From assembly GCA_031276415.1 (NCBI GenBank), contig JAISNF010000485.1:1-5752 (forward strand): a stretch of DNA of 5,752 nucleotides, in the 5' to 3' direction. Positions 1-5,375 of the stretch are shown piece by piece. The stretch's first letter is position 1, and each line of letters begins with the position of its first letter. Both the position numbers and the translations under genes were made by a program. This stretch comes from Planctomycetaceae bacterium. Lineage in GTDB: Bacteria > Planctomycetota > Planctomycetia > Pirellulales > Thermoguttaceae. The notes under the pieces were generated by a model. That model worked only from the letters and a program-made list of their open reading frames with translations, was not told the DNA's origin and made no database searches.

Positions 1-128
1 GGAGGCATAAAAGCAGGGGATAAGGATATTGAGACACAAAAGGAGAAATCTCGAAACAGAATTAAGCCCTAACCTAAACTAATATGCCCCTCATCTACTC
101 TACGTTAAGATTGAGAAATAAAAATTCC

Positions 129-155
129 CTCTGTGAACTCTGTGTCCTCTGTGGT
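129..155. repeat. Tandem nonamer repeat, CTCTGTGNN x3
   Basis: Three head-to-tail 9-mers are visible: CTCTGTGAA, CTCTGTGTC and CTCTGTGGT. They are followed directly by TAATAAAAAA. The first seven bases are identical in all copies and only the last two vary. The array is not in a coding region. I recall similar 'ctctgtg...ggttaat' strings in intergenic DNA of unrelated environmental bacteria, but cannot verify that here. Confidence 0.7.
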
Positions 156-202
156 TAATAAAAAAAACCAGTTATTAGAAGTTACCTTTATGATTATTTT
201 TT

Positions 203-284
203 AATGAGGTAATGAGGTTGATTTTTTATATCATTTTTTGCTACTGAGGTTGTTTTGTTAGGAAAAATTAGGTAAAAATGAGGT
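203..284. repeat. Dispersed AATGAGGT words
   Basis: AATGAGGT occurs at 203-210 and 211-218 in tandem and again at 277-284. A variant, CTGAGGTTG, lies at 244-252. The intervening DNA is AT-rich. No function is apparent; this looks like a decayed short tandem repeat. Confidence 0.45.
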
Positions 285-294
285 TTGTTTATAG

Positions 295-414
295 TTTATA
301 GTTGATAGTTGAGAGTTGAGAGTTGAGAGTTTCGCAATGCGGAATTTTTGACCAAAACGTTTTGAATCCGCTTGCGAAACTATCCACTATCCACTATCAA
401 TTATCAACTATAAA
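295..414. repeat. 120-nt heptad-built inverted repeat (long hairpin)
   Basis: The left arm is 295-343 (49 nt) and the right arm 367-414 (48 nt). The right arm read as reverse complement matches the left with 6 mismatches and one 1-nt gap. Each arm consists of five 7-nt units (left: TTTATAG, TTGATAG, then TTGAGAG three times; right on the minus strand: TTTATAG, TTGATAA, TTGATAG, TGGATAG, TGGATAG), then TTTCGCAA and GCGGA. The loop contains the perfect 12-nt palindrome CAAAACGTTTTG at 353-364. As RNA or single-stranded DNA it would fold into a long stem. It could be a REP/MITE-like element; no transposase or target-site duplication was recognised. Confidence 0.8.
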
Positions 415-419
415 ACTAC

Positions 420-448
420 TTGCTTTGGTTCTAATTTTATGTTATAGT
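420..448 (+). promoter_or_regulatory. Possible sigma-70-type promoter for the TPR gene
   Basis: TTGCTT (420-425) and TATAGT (443-448) are separated by exactly 17 nt. The -10 box matches the consensus at 5 of 6 positions and the -35 box is weak. Transcription would start near 455, giving a leader of about 130 nt. In DNA this AT-rich such matches arise often, so the call is tentative. Confidence 0.25.
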
Positions 449-540
449 TTGTACCGATTTATTATTAACGTATTTAACGGAAAAAAGAATTTGTAATATT
501 ATCATTGGAATTTTTATGTCTTAATTTGGTAAAAAAAACC

Positions 541-559
541 TTCAAAAAATTTTTTTGAA
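541..559. other. A/T palindrome upstream of the TPR gene
   Basis: TTCAAAAAA (541-549) and TTTTTTGAA (551-559) are perfect inverted copies around a single T. The palindrome lies 23 nt before the start codon of the next gene. It may be a bent or unwound DNA segment, or a weak terminator-like structure for transcription from the left. No binding protein can be named from sequence. Confidence 0.4.
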
Positions 560-582
560 AAAAATAATAGAAAAAAAATAAT

Positions 583-1962
583 ATGAGCACTGTGTCTAAT
601 GAATCACCCCAAAAAACGGTTGATCGGGAAAAACTTCAACAACTGTTCGCACACGGCAATAAACAAATGTCCATTGGAAGTCATGATTACGCCAATGATA
701 TGTTTACACAATGCGTTCTCAACGATCCGGAAAATATCATCTATTTCAAGTCTTTTCTCGCTAATCTGAAAAAAAAATACGGAGATAAAAAAAAGAAAGG
801 TCTCATAACATTTATCACCGGTTCCGGCAAAAAATTTCACTCCAAAAAACCGGATCAGGCATTCAAAGCATCCATCGAAACCTTGAAATCAGACCCATGG
901 AACGTCAACGCCCTACTTTCCGCAGGTGAAGCATGTGAAGAGTTGGGACATCACAATGTCGCCATCGAATATTACAAAGCCGCCATCGATTCAGAACCGT
1001 TTCACCTGGAAGCCAACCGAATTTGTGGAGCAGCATTGCGCGAAATCGCCGATTATGACGGCGCACTGGCTTGCGTTCACCGAATCCTCAAAGCAAAACC
1101 CGGTGATCAAGACGCCGAAAAATTGCGTAAAGATCTCACCGTCGAAAAAACAATTCATAAAGGAAAATACGCAACAGGCGACGCCAACCAAGTACGCGAT
1201 GCCGCCACAAAACCAACCGGAATCGAAGAAGATGTGGACGTCATGGGACGCCCCTTGACTTATCTGGAACAAGTAGAAAAACGCATCAAAAAAAATCCTG
1301 ATGATATCGCCAATTACCTCGAACTCGCCCAACATTTTTATCAGCAAGCAGATTACGAAAAATCCGAACAATATTATCTCCAATCCGTTCAACTCTCCAA
1401 AAATTCACCCGATCTTATAGAACGATTGCTCGATACGCAAAAACAAAAATTACACGCCAAAGTTCTCGCCCTCAAAGAAGAATTTGAAAAAACAAAAAAA
1501 GAATCAACCAAAACAGAATTTTATAAAACCAAAGAAGAATATGACGCTAAAAATTTAGAACTCGCCCAACATCGGATTCAACACCACCCGAATCACGCCG
1601 GTTATCATTTCGAATACGGCGTTCTACTCCAGCAACGGAAACAACTCAAAGAAGCAATCGCCGAATTTCAATTGGCAAAAGCCGAAGTTACCCGCAAAGG
1701 CGAATGTTTGCTCGCTTTAGGTCAATGTTTTCAAATGATTAAGCAAACCAAATTGGCAATGACCCATTATCAAGACGCTGTTGTCGCTCTGCCCGACGGA
1801 GAACATAAAAAAAAGGCTCTCTACCTCGCCGCAAAACTCGCCTTCGAACTGGAAGATTATGAAAAATCGGAAGAATACGGACATCAGTTAGCAGCAATCG
1901 ATTTTTCTTATAAAGATTTGGGGGAACTACTAGACAAAGTTGCTCAAAAACGTCATAATTAG
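583..1962 (+). CDS. Tetratricopeptide-repeat protein, role unknown
   Basis: This 459-residue protein has no signal peptide or membrane segment, so it is probably cytoplasmic. TPR-like helix pairs are visible near residues 24-57, 104-138 (DPWNVNALLSAGEACEELG), 139-173, 238-272 (NPDDIANYLELAQHFYQQ) and 336-435. A lysine-rich linker (63-89) separates the first TPR from the next block. A charged, coiled-coil-like helix spans about 285-330. TPR arrays are protein-interaction scaffolds; nothing here suggests an enzyme. The linker and the VEKTIHKGKY segment (187-196) resemble a conserved TPR family that I associate with Planctomycetes. The start is the first ATG of the frame; no Shine-Dalgarno sequence precedes it. 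Runs of eight or nine A occur at 769-777, 787-794, 1289-1296 and 1807-1814. C clearly exceeds G on the coding strand, unlike the fab genes downstream. rpsT follows after 188 nt. Confidence 0.9.
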   Translation: MSTVSNESPQKTVDREKLQQLFAHGNKQMSIGSHDYANDMFTQCVLNDPENIIYFKSFLANLKKKYGDKKKKGLITFITGSGKKFHSKKPDQAFKASIETLKSDPWNVNALLSAGEACEELGHHNVAIEYYKAAIDSEPFHLEANRICGAALREIADYDGALACVHRILKAKPGDQDAEKLRKDLTVEKTIHKGKYATGDANQVRDAATKPTGIEEDVDVMGRPLTYLEQVEKRIKKNPDDIANYLELAQHFYQQADYEKSEQYYLQSVQLSKNSPDLIERLLDTQKQKLHAKVLALKEEFEKTKKESTKTEFYKTKEEYDAKNLELAQHRIQHHPNHAGYHFEYGVLLQQRKQLKEAIAEFQLAKAEVTRKGECLLALGQCFQMIKQTKLAMTHYQDAVVALPDGEHKKKALYLAAKLAFELEDYEKSEEYGHQLAAIDFSYKDLGELLDKVAQKRHN

Positions 1963-1972
1963 TCCCGAATTT

Positions 1973-2103
1973 TTCACGCTGAATTTCATGTCGGATTTCA
2001 CGCCGTAATTCACACTGGAATTTTTTATACGCTCGCAATTCCTGCTGGTATTCCAGATTAAGTATTCCTGTAAGTATTCAAATTAAGTATTCAAATAAGT
2101 ATT
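1973..2103. repeat. Degenerate ~12-nt tandem array between TPR gene and rpsT
   Basis: Four consecutive 12-mers begin with TTCA: TTCACGCTGAAT, TTCATGTCGGAT, TTCACGCCGTAA and TTCACACTGGAA (1973-2020). After a short break the pattern resumes as TTC-led units, and AAGTATT recurs at 2060, 2072, 2085 and 2097, spaced 12, 13 and 12 nt. The array fills most of the 188-nt spacer and is not part of a plausible reading frame. Function is unknown; a decayed tandem repeat is the simplest reading. Confidence 0.6.
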
Positions 2104-2150
2104 GAATTTTCGTAGTTACCATTTTTCTAACAATTTACAATAGAATTTAC

Positions 2151-2435
2151 ATGCCGAACATTAAAAGTGCCAAAAAACGGCTTCGCCAAAATATTACAGC
2201 ACGGGAACGAAACCGAATAAATCGGTCTTTTATCCGAAACCGTTGTAAAAATGTCGTTAAAGCAGTTCGTGAAGGAAATGTCGAAGAAGCCGACCAACTC
2301 TTCCGTGAAGCCTCCAAATCGCTCGATCAAGCCGGAGCAAAAAGAACTATTCATAAAAATGCAGCAGCCCGAAAAAAATCACGGCTTTCTGCCTTAATCC
2401 GTAAATTGAAAGAACAAACTCAATCGGTCTCCTAA
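2151..2435 (+). CDS. rpsT: 30S ribosomal protein S20
   Basis: S20 is a primary 16S rRNA-binding protein of the small subunit body. The 94-residue product is slightly longer than the roughly 87 residues usual in E. coli. It starts with the family signature MPNIKSAKKRLRQN and is lysine/arginine-rich throughout, as expected of a three-helix RNA binder. The segment HKNAAARKKSRL (68-79) is the typical C-terminal helix motif. The start at 2151 is supported by the conserved MPN N-terminus, although no Shine-Dalgarno sequence is seen (upstream is AATAGAATTTAC). It stands alone, 188 nt after the TPR gene and 311 nt before the Rrf2 gene. In many bacteria S20 represses its own translation, but no such element is evident in this leader. 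Confidence 0.97.
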   Translation: MPNIKSAKKRLRQNITARERNRINRSFIRNRCKNVVKAVREGNVEEADQLFREASKSLDQAGAKRTIHKNAAARKKSRLSALIRKLKEQTQSVS

Positions 2436-2508
2436 ACATCTTATAATTTATAATCACAACCGGTAAAATATTGCGTTTCATGTTTCATGCTTAACGTTAT
2501 GTTTTCCG

Positions 2509-2554
2509 TTGTTTATGAATGTGTTTATAAAAGTGTTTATAAAGTGTTTGTGTG
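2509..2554. repeat. Tandem GTGTTTATA-type repeat, ~12 nt period
   Basis: Four units follow each other: TTGTTTATGAAT (2509-2520), GTGTTTATAAAA (2521-2532), GTGTTTATAAA (2533-2543) and GTGTTTGTGTG (2544-2554). The unit length of 11-12 nt resembles the array before rpsT, but the sequence differs. It lies about 190 nt upstream of the Rrf2 gene. Confidence 0.6.
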
Positions 2555-2640
2555 ATTTTACTGAGTTGTCTTCATTTCAGGTTATAGACCATTCTTTTCA
2601 GTGTTTATTGTAATATCATAATATTAACTGACAAAGAATG

Positions 2641-2701
2641 TTCGGTTTTGTTTACGCCGCTGTATTATTTATTGGGCGGCGGTTTACATTGTTCAACCGA
2701 A
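2641..2701. promoter_or_regulatory. Two-part inverted repeat upstream of the Rrf2 gene
   Basis: An outer perfect 7-bp pair, TTCGGTT (2641-2647) and AACCGAA (2695-2701), encloses an inner perfect 6-bp pair, CGCCGC (2655-2660) and GCGGCG (2676-2681), with a 15-nt AT-rich loop. The inner stem is an island of G+C in AT-rich DNA. It ends 45 nt before the regulator's start codon. It could be an operator for autoregulation, a leader RNA hairpin or a factor-independent end of rpsT transcription. It lacks the trailing T-run of a standard terminator. Confidence 0.5.
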
Positions 2702-2732
2702 AAATCCAACTTGTTTTCAGTATATTTGCTTT

Positions 2733-2739
2733 GAGAGGT
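2733..2739 (+). promoter_or_regulatory. Shine-Dalgarno site deciding the Rrf2 start
   Basis: GAGAGGT lies 7 nt before the ATG at 2747. An in-frame GTG at 2738-2740 overlaps this site and so is unlikely to be the true start. Most other genes in the window lack such a site. Confidence 0.75.
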
Positions 2740-2746
2740 GCATACC

Positions 2747-3175
2747 ATGTCCTTGAAAATTTCCGCTAAAACCGAATATGCTTGTATTGCCATCATGGAA
2801 TTGGCGATTCATAAAAATTCGGCAGAACCGGTTCGTATTCGTAATATTGCCGAACGTCATTCTGTTCCGCCGCGTTTTTTAGTGCAAATTCTGCTTCAAC
2901 TCAAAAGTGCAGATATTGTTGAAAGTACACGCGGAGCCACCGGCGGTTACCGGCTTAAAAAACAACCGGAAGAAGTAACACTCGGTCAGGTAATGAATAT
3001 CATCGATGCTCCAATTAACAACGGAAAACGAATGTTAAACCAAACCAACGGTGAATCGGAAGCCGTAATCACCCTCAGCAATATTTGGGACGCCGCCGAA
3101 AAATGCCGACAAGATTTTTTGAATAATATCACGTTTGCCGATTTGATTAAACATGCTCATGAATCCAACCAATAA
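2747..3175 (+). CDS. Rrf2-family winged-helix transcriptional regulator
   Basis: Rrf2 proteins (IscR, NsrR, CymR, RsrR) are dimeric DNA-binding regulators, many sensing iron-sulphur status, nitric oxide or cysteine. The 142-residue product opens with the family-typical MSLKISAKTEYACIAIMELA. A helix-turn-helix (about 29-56, RIRNIAERHSVPPRFLVQIL) follows, then the wing TRGATGGYRL (61-70) and a C-terminal dimerisation helix. The ATG at 2747 is chosen for its Shine-Dalgarno site. The only cysteines are C13 and C120. The three-cysteine cluster-binding loop expected near residues 90-106 is replaced by NNGKRMLNQTNGES, with no cysteine. It therefore probably does not bind an Fe-S cluster in the IscR manner; it may act as a CymR-like partner-dependent or cluster-free regulator. 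Its targets cannot be read from context, since its neighbours are ribosomal and lipid genes. Confidence 0.93.
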   Translation: MSLKISAKTEYACIAIMELAIHKNSAEPVRIRNIAERHSVPPRFLVQILLQLKSADIVESTRGATGGYRLKKQPEEVTLGQVMNIIDAPINNGKRMLNQTNGESEAVITLSNIWDAAEKCRQDFLNNITFADLIKHAHESNQ

Positions 3176-3218
3176 TTAACCGGTAATTGAGAAAATTCTC
3201 TTTGATTTGTTGATTTAA

Positions 3219-3239
3219 GACATTTTTTGAAAAAATGTC
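3219..3239. terminator. AT-rich hairpin between the Rrf2 gene and rpmF
   Basis: GACATTTTT (3219-3227) and AAAAATGTC (3231-3239) form a perfect 9-bp stem with a 3-nt TGA loop, 43 nt after the regulator's stop codon and before the rpmF promoter. It is well placed to end the upstream transcript. The stem is weak (A/T-dominated) and no long T-run follows, so it may not be an efficient intrinsic terminator. Confidence 0.4.
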
Positions 3240-3260
3240 AATTTGACTCCGGTTGCCCTC

Positions 3261-3289
3261 TTGACAGATAACCGTGCTTTCCCTATCAT
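3261..3289 (+). promoter_or_regulatory. Near-consensus sigma-70-type promoter for rpmF-fab cluster
   Basis: A perfect -35 box TTGACA (3261-3266) is followed, after exactly 17 nt, by TATCAT (3284-3289), which matches the -10 consensus at 5 of 6 positions. Transcription should begin near 3296, giving a leader of about 50 nt before rpmF. This is the best promoter match in the window and suits a strongly expressed ribosomal protein/fatty acid operon. Confidence 0.7.
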
Positions 3290-3344
3290 ATTGCAACAAC
3301 GATTGATAATTTCAATTAGAAAGGTTTTTAAACACACATAAAAA

Positions 3345-3524
3345 ATGGCTGTTCCAAAACGTAAACACAGCAATGCCCGTAGCGGTTCACGGCGTGCTCA
3401 TGATCATAAGCCTCTTGTTCAACGAACAAATTGTCCTGATTGCAGTACAGCAATTCCGACTCATGTTGTTTGTCCGAAATGCGGTCATTACATGAAACGC
3501 CAAGTTGTTACTCCTAAAGAATAA
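3345..3524 (+). CDS. rpmF: 50S ribosomal protein L32
   Basis: L32 is a small zinc-ribbon protein of the large ribosomal subunit. The 59-residue product begins MAVPKRKHSNARSGSRRAHD, the family's typical basic N-terminus. It carries two CxxC pairs, C30-P-D-C33 and C43-P-K-C46, that form a complete zinc site, so this is the zinc-binding (C+) form. Length is normal for the family (about 57-60). The start is fixed by the conserved MAVPKRK. No Shine-Dalgarno sequence sits at normal distance; an AAGG at 3321-3324 is about 20 nt away. It is the first gene after the strong promoter, and fabD follows after 44 nt. Linkage of rpmF to fatty acid synthesis genes is widespread in bacteria and is thought to tie lipid synthesis to growth. 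Confidence 0.97.
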   Translation: MAVPKRKHSNARSGSRRAHDHKPLVQRTNCPDCSTAIPTHVVCPKCGHYMKRQVVTPKE

Positions 3525-3568
3525 AATTAAACTTTTGTCTTTTATTCAAATAACCCAATTATTGAAGC

Positions 3569-4477
3569 ATGGGTAAAATTGCCTTACTGTTTCCAGGACA
3601 AGGTGCGCAATCGGTCGGAATGGGAAAGGTTTTGGTCGAAGAGTTTGCTCCGGCAAAAGAAATCTTCGAGCGAGCCAATTCAACTCTTGGTTACGATTTA
3701 GCCCGAATTTGTTTTGAAGACCCTGACGAAAACTTAGATTCTACTGTAATCAGTCAACCGGCGATATTTACGCTGAGTATTGCTGCTTTGGAACTTTTGA
3801 AAACGAAAGAACCGGAAATTGTAGAACAATGTGAAGCGGTTGCGGGTTTGAGTCTTGGCGAATACACGGCGTTGGTTTTTGCCGGAGTTTTCGGGTTTGA
3901 AGACGGACTCCGTTTGGTTCAGAAACGCGGGCAGGCAATGCAGGACGCTTCCGATGCAACACCAAGCGGTATGGTCAGTATCATTGGAAAAGAACTTAGC
4001 GAAGTCGAAACAATTTGCAGCGAAAATCGCGGTAATGGTGTTTTGCAAGTTGCCAATATTCTTTGTCCGGGCAATATTGTTGTCTCTGGAACCAACGATG
4101 CTTGTGAACGAATCGGAGAACTTTCTGCCGCCGGAAAATTTCATGCGGTGCCTTTAGCAGTTGCGGGAGCGTTTCACACGCCGATTATGACGCCTGCGGT
4201 GGAGGTATTGGCACAGGCGTTGTCGGAAACCAAGATGAATCCGCCGCGTATTCCGGTGATTAGCAATGTTGATGCGGAACCGCATAATGATCCTGAAGAG
4301 ATTCGGCAAATTCTTGTGAAACAAATTCTTAGTCCGGTTCTTTGGGAAACTTCCATGAGAAAACTTCTCGAACAAGGTTTTGACACATTTTATGAAATTG
4401 GACCCGGTCGTGTTCTTCGGGGGTTGTTGAAACGAATTGACCGTAAAATTAAATGCAACGGAGTTATTGATGCTTAA
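3569..4477 (+). CDS. fabD: Malonyl-CoA:ACP transacylase
   Basis: FabD transfers the malonyl group from malonyl-CoA to the phosphopantetheine arm of acyl carrier protein, supplying extender units for type II fatty acid synthesis in the cytoplasm. The 302-residue length is usual. It shows the N-terminal PGQGAQ (9-14), the nucleophile elbow GLSLGEYTAL with Ser95, Arg120 (QKRGQAMQ) that binds the malonyl carboxylate, the catalytic His203 in AGAFHTPIM, Gln252 and the C-terminal EIGPGRVLRGL (276-286). Leu94 replaces the histidine of the common GHSLGE motif; the same GLSLGEYTAL form is known to me from plant and chlamydial enzymes. The catalytic set is complete. No clear Shine-Dalgarno sequence precedes the ATG. 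The last 8 nt overlap fabG, which points to translational coupling. Confidence 0.97.
   Translation: MGKIALLFPGQGAQSVGMGKVLVEEFAPAKEIFERANSTLGYDLARICFEDPDENLDSTVISQPAIFTLSIAALELLKTKEPEIVEQCEAVAGLSLGEYTALVFAGVFGFEDGLRLVQKRGQAMQDASDATPSGMVSIIGKELSEVETICSENRGNGVLQVANILCPGNIVVSGTNDACERIGELSAAGKFHAVPLAVAGAFHTPIMTPAVEVLAQALSETKMNPPRIPVISNVDAEPHNDPEEIRQILVKQILSPVLWETSMRKLLEQGFDTFYEIGPGRVLRGLLKRIDRKIKCNGVIDA
4460..4463 (+). promoter_or_regulatory. Shine-Dalgarno site setting the fabG start
   Basis: GGAG inside the end of fabD lies 6 nt before the ATG at 4470. It supports that start over the in-frame ATG at 4437, which would add 11 residues (MTVKLNATELL) lying within the fabD reading frame and unlike FabG N-termini. 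Confidence 0.7.
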
Positions 4478-5255
4478 AATCAAATTATGTGATCGTGTGG
4501 CGATTGTTACCGGTGGCACACGCGGAATTGGGCTTGGGATTGCAAAGGCTCTTGCCGCTTGCGAAGCCAAAATTGCTTGTATTGGAACCAATCCTGAAAA
4601 GTTGGAGCAGGCGATAGCGATGATTTGTGCAGAACGAAGTTCGGCTATTGGCAGGCTTCCTGCTGAATTTAAGGAAGAAGTGGAAGGATATATTTGCAAT
4701 GTTTCCGTAACGGAAGAAGTGGAACGTACTGTTGAGAGTATTTTGACGCGGTTTGGTAAGATTGATATTTTGGTCAATTGTGCCGGAATTACGCGAGATG
4801 TGCCGCTTGGGGCGATGAAGGACGAGGAGTGGGATGATGTGATTGGGGTCAATCTTCGCGGACCATTTCTCATGACGCGGGCATGTTCCAAGCCGATGCG
4901 TCGTGCGAAACAAGGTCGAATTATTAATATTACGAGTATTAGCGGATTGATTGGTAACAAAGGGCAAGCGAATTATTCTGCGTCCAAAGCCGGATTGATT
5001 GGTTTTACGCGAACAGCGGCAAAAGAATTAGCGAGCAAGAATATTACGGTCAATGCGATTGCGCCGGGTTTTATTGAGACGGACATGACGGCGGTTTTGC
5101 CGGAACCGTTGAAGGTTGAGATAAAAAAACGTATTCCTTTGGCGCGTTTTGGTCTTCCCGAAGATATTGCGAATGCTGTTTTGTATTTTGTCAGTGACGA
5201 AGCGTCGTTTGTAACGGGGCAAATCCTGACAATTGATGGTGGAATGATACGGTAG
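4470..5255 (+). CDS. fabG: 3-oxoacyl-[acyl-carrier-protein] reductase
   Basis: FabG reduces 3-ketoacyl-ACP to 3-hydroxyacyl-ACP with NADPH in each elongation cycle. From the ATG at 4470 the product is 261 residues, a short-chain dehydrogenase with the cofactor motif TGGTRGIG (14-21), NCAGITRD (103-110, usually NNAG) and a complete catalytic tetrad: Asn128, Ser156, Tyr169 and Lys173 (YSASK). The C-terminal PGFIETDMT (199-207) and TIDGGM (254-259) are typical. Compared with the 244-residue E. coli enzyme about 15 extra residues lie before the NCAG motif, mainly around 51-72 (CAERSSAIGRLPAEFKEEVE). This region borders the cofactor pocket. Adjacent fabD and acpP make FabG the firm reading over other SDR enzymes. 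Coding-strand G clearly exceeds C. Separated from acpP by 120 nt. Confidence 0.95.
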   Translation: MLKIKLCDRVAIVTGGTRGIGLGIAKALAACEAKIACIGTNPEKLEQAIAMICAERSSAIGRLPAEFKEEVEGYICNVSVTEEVERTVESILTRFGKIDILVNCAGITRDVPLGAMKDEEWDDVIGVNLRGPFLMTRACSKPMRRAKQGRIINITSISGLIGNKGQANYSASKAGLIGFTRTAAKELASKNITVNAIAPGFIETDMTAVLPEPLKVEIKKRIPLARFGLPEDIANAVLYFVSDEASFVTGQILTIDGGMIR

Positions 5256-5342
5256 TAATGAATTATTGATAATGAATTGTGGTGTAAATGATGTAAATAT
5301 TTCTTATTCTGCGATTTATTATTGTGGTTTATTATTGATTTA

Positions 5343-5370
5343 TTAACTATTAACTACTAACTATTAACTA
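5343..5370. repeat. Four tandem TTAACTA heptads at the acpP start
   Basis: TTAACTA (5343), TTAACTA (5350), CTAACTA (5357) and TTAACTA (5364) are contiguous and end 5 nt before the acpP ATG at 5376. They occupy the place where a Shine-Dalgarno sequence would sit. On the minus strand the unit reads TAGTTAA, close to the TAGTTGA heptads of the inverted repeat at 295-414. Confidence 0.8.
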
Positions 5371-5375
5371 AATTT

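Larger units (their letters stand above)
1..582. other. Gene-free, repeat-rich intergenic region
   Basis: No credible gene is visible on either strand in these 582 bases. The stretch is AT-rich and holds, in order, a three-copy CTCTGTG nonamer array, scattered AATGAGGT words, a 120-nt heptad-built inverted repeat, a possible promoter and a poly-A/poly-T palindrome directly before the next gene. The first 69 bases are open in frame 1 and end at a TAA (70-72). That could be the tail of an upstream gene, but 23 codons are too few to decide. The repeats are described separately. Confidence 0.75.
2436..2746. other. 311-nt intergenic region with repeats and hairpin
   Basis: No gene is visible in this spacer between rpsT and the Rrf2 regulator. 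It contains a four-copy GTGTTTATA-type tandem repeat (2509-2554), a two-part inverted repeat (2641-2701) and a clear ribosome-binding site (2733-2739) for the next gene. I could not fix a convincing -35/-10 pair for the regulator, although it must be transcribed from here or by read-through from rpsT. Confidence 0.6.

Noticed and set aside
1..72. Open frame 1 ending at TAA 70-72, possible tail of an upstream gene
   Set aside because: Twenty-three codons without a stop are not significant and the peptide (GGIKAGDKDIETQKEK...) matches nothing I recognise.
295..414. CRISPR array or tRNA-like structure in the heptad region
   Set aside because: The repeats are contiguous 7-mers without spacers and the fold is one long hairpin, not a cloverleaf.
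820..834. TGSGKK in the TPR protein (79-84) as a nucleotide-binding P-loop
   Set aside because: It lacks the GxxxxGK[ST] spacing and the S/T after lysine, and lies in a lysine-rich linker rather than a strand-helix context.
991..1392. Minus-strand 133-codon frame with hydrophobic stretches
   Set aside because: It is the antisense shadow of the TPR gene; the phenylalanine and isoleucine runs come from A-rich lysine and charged codons on the other strand.
4437..4469. Upstream ATG at 4437 as the fabG start
   Set aside because: The added 11 residues do not resemble a FabG N-terminus, while the ATG at 4470 has GGAG at good spacing and gives the expected start.
4154..4960. Long open frame of 268 codons on the minus strand across the fabD-fabG junction
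   Set aside because: It is antisense to two clear, complete enzymes, shows no recognisable domain, and its length follows from their codon use.
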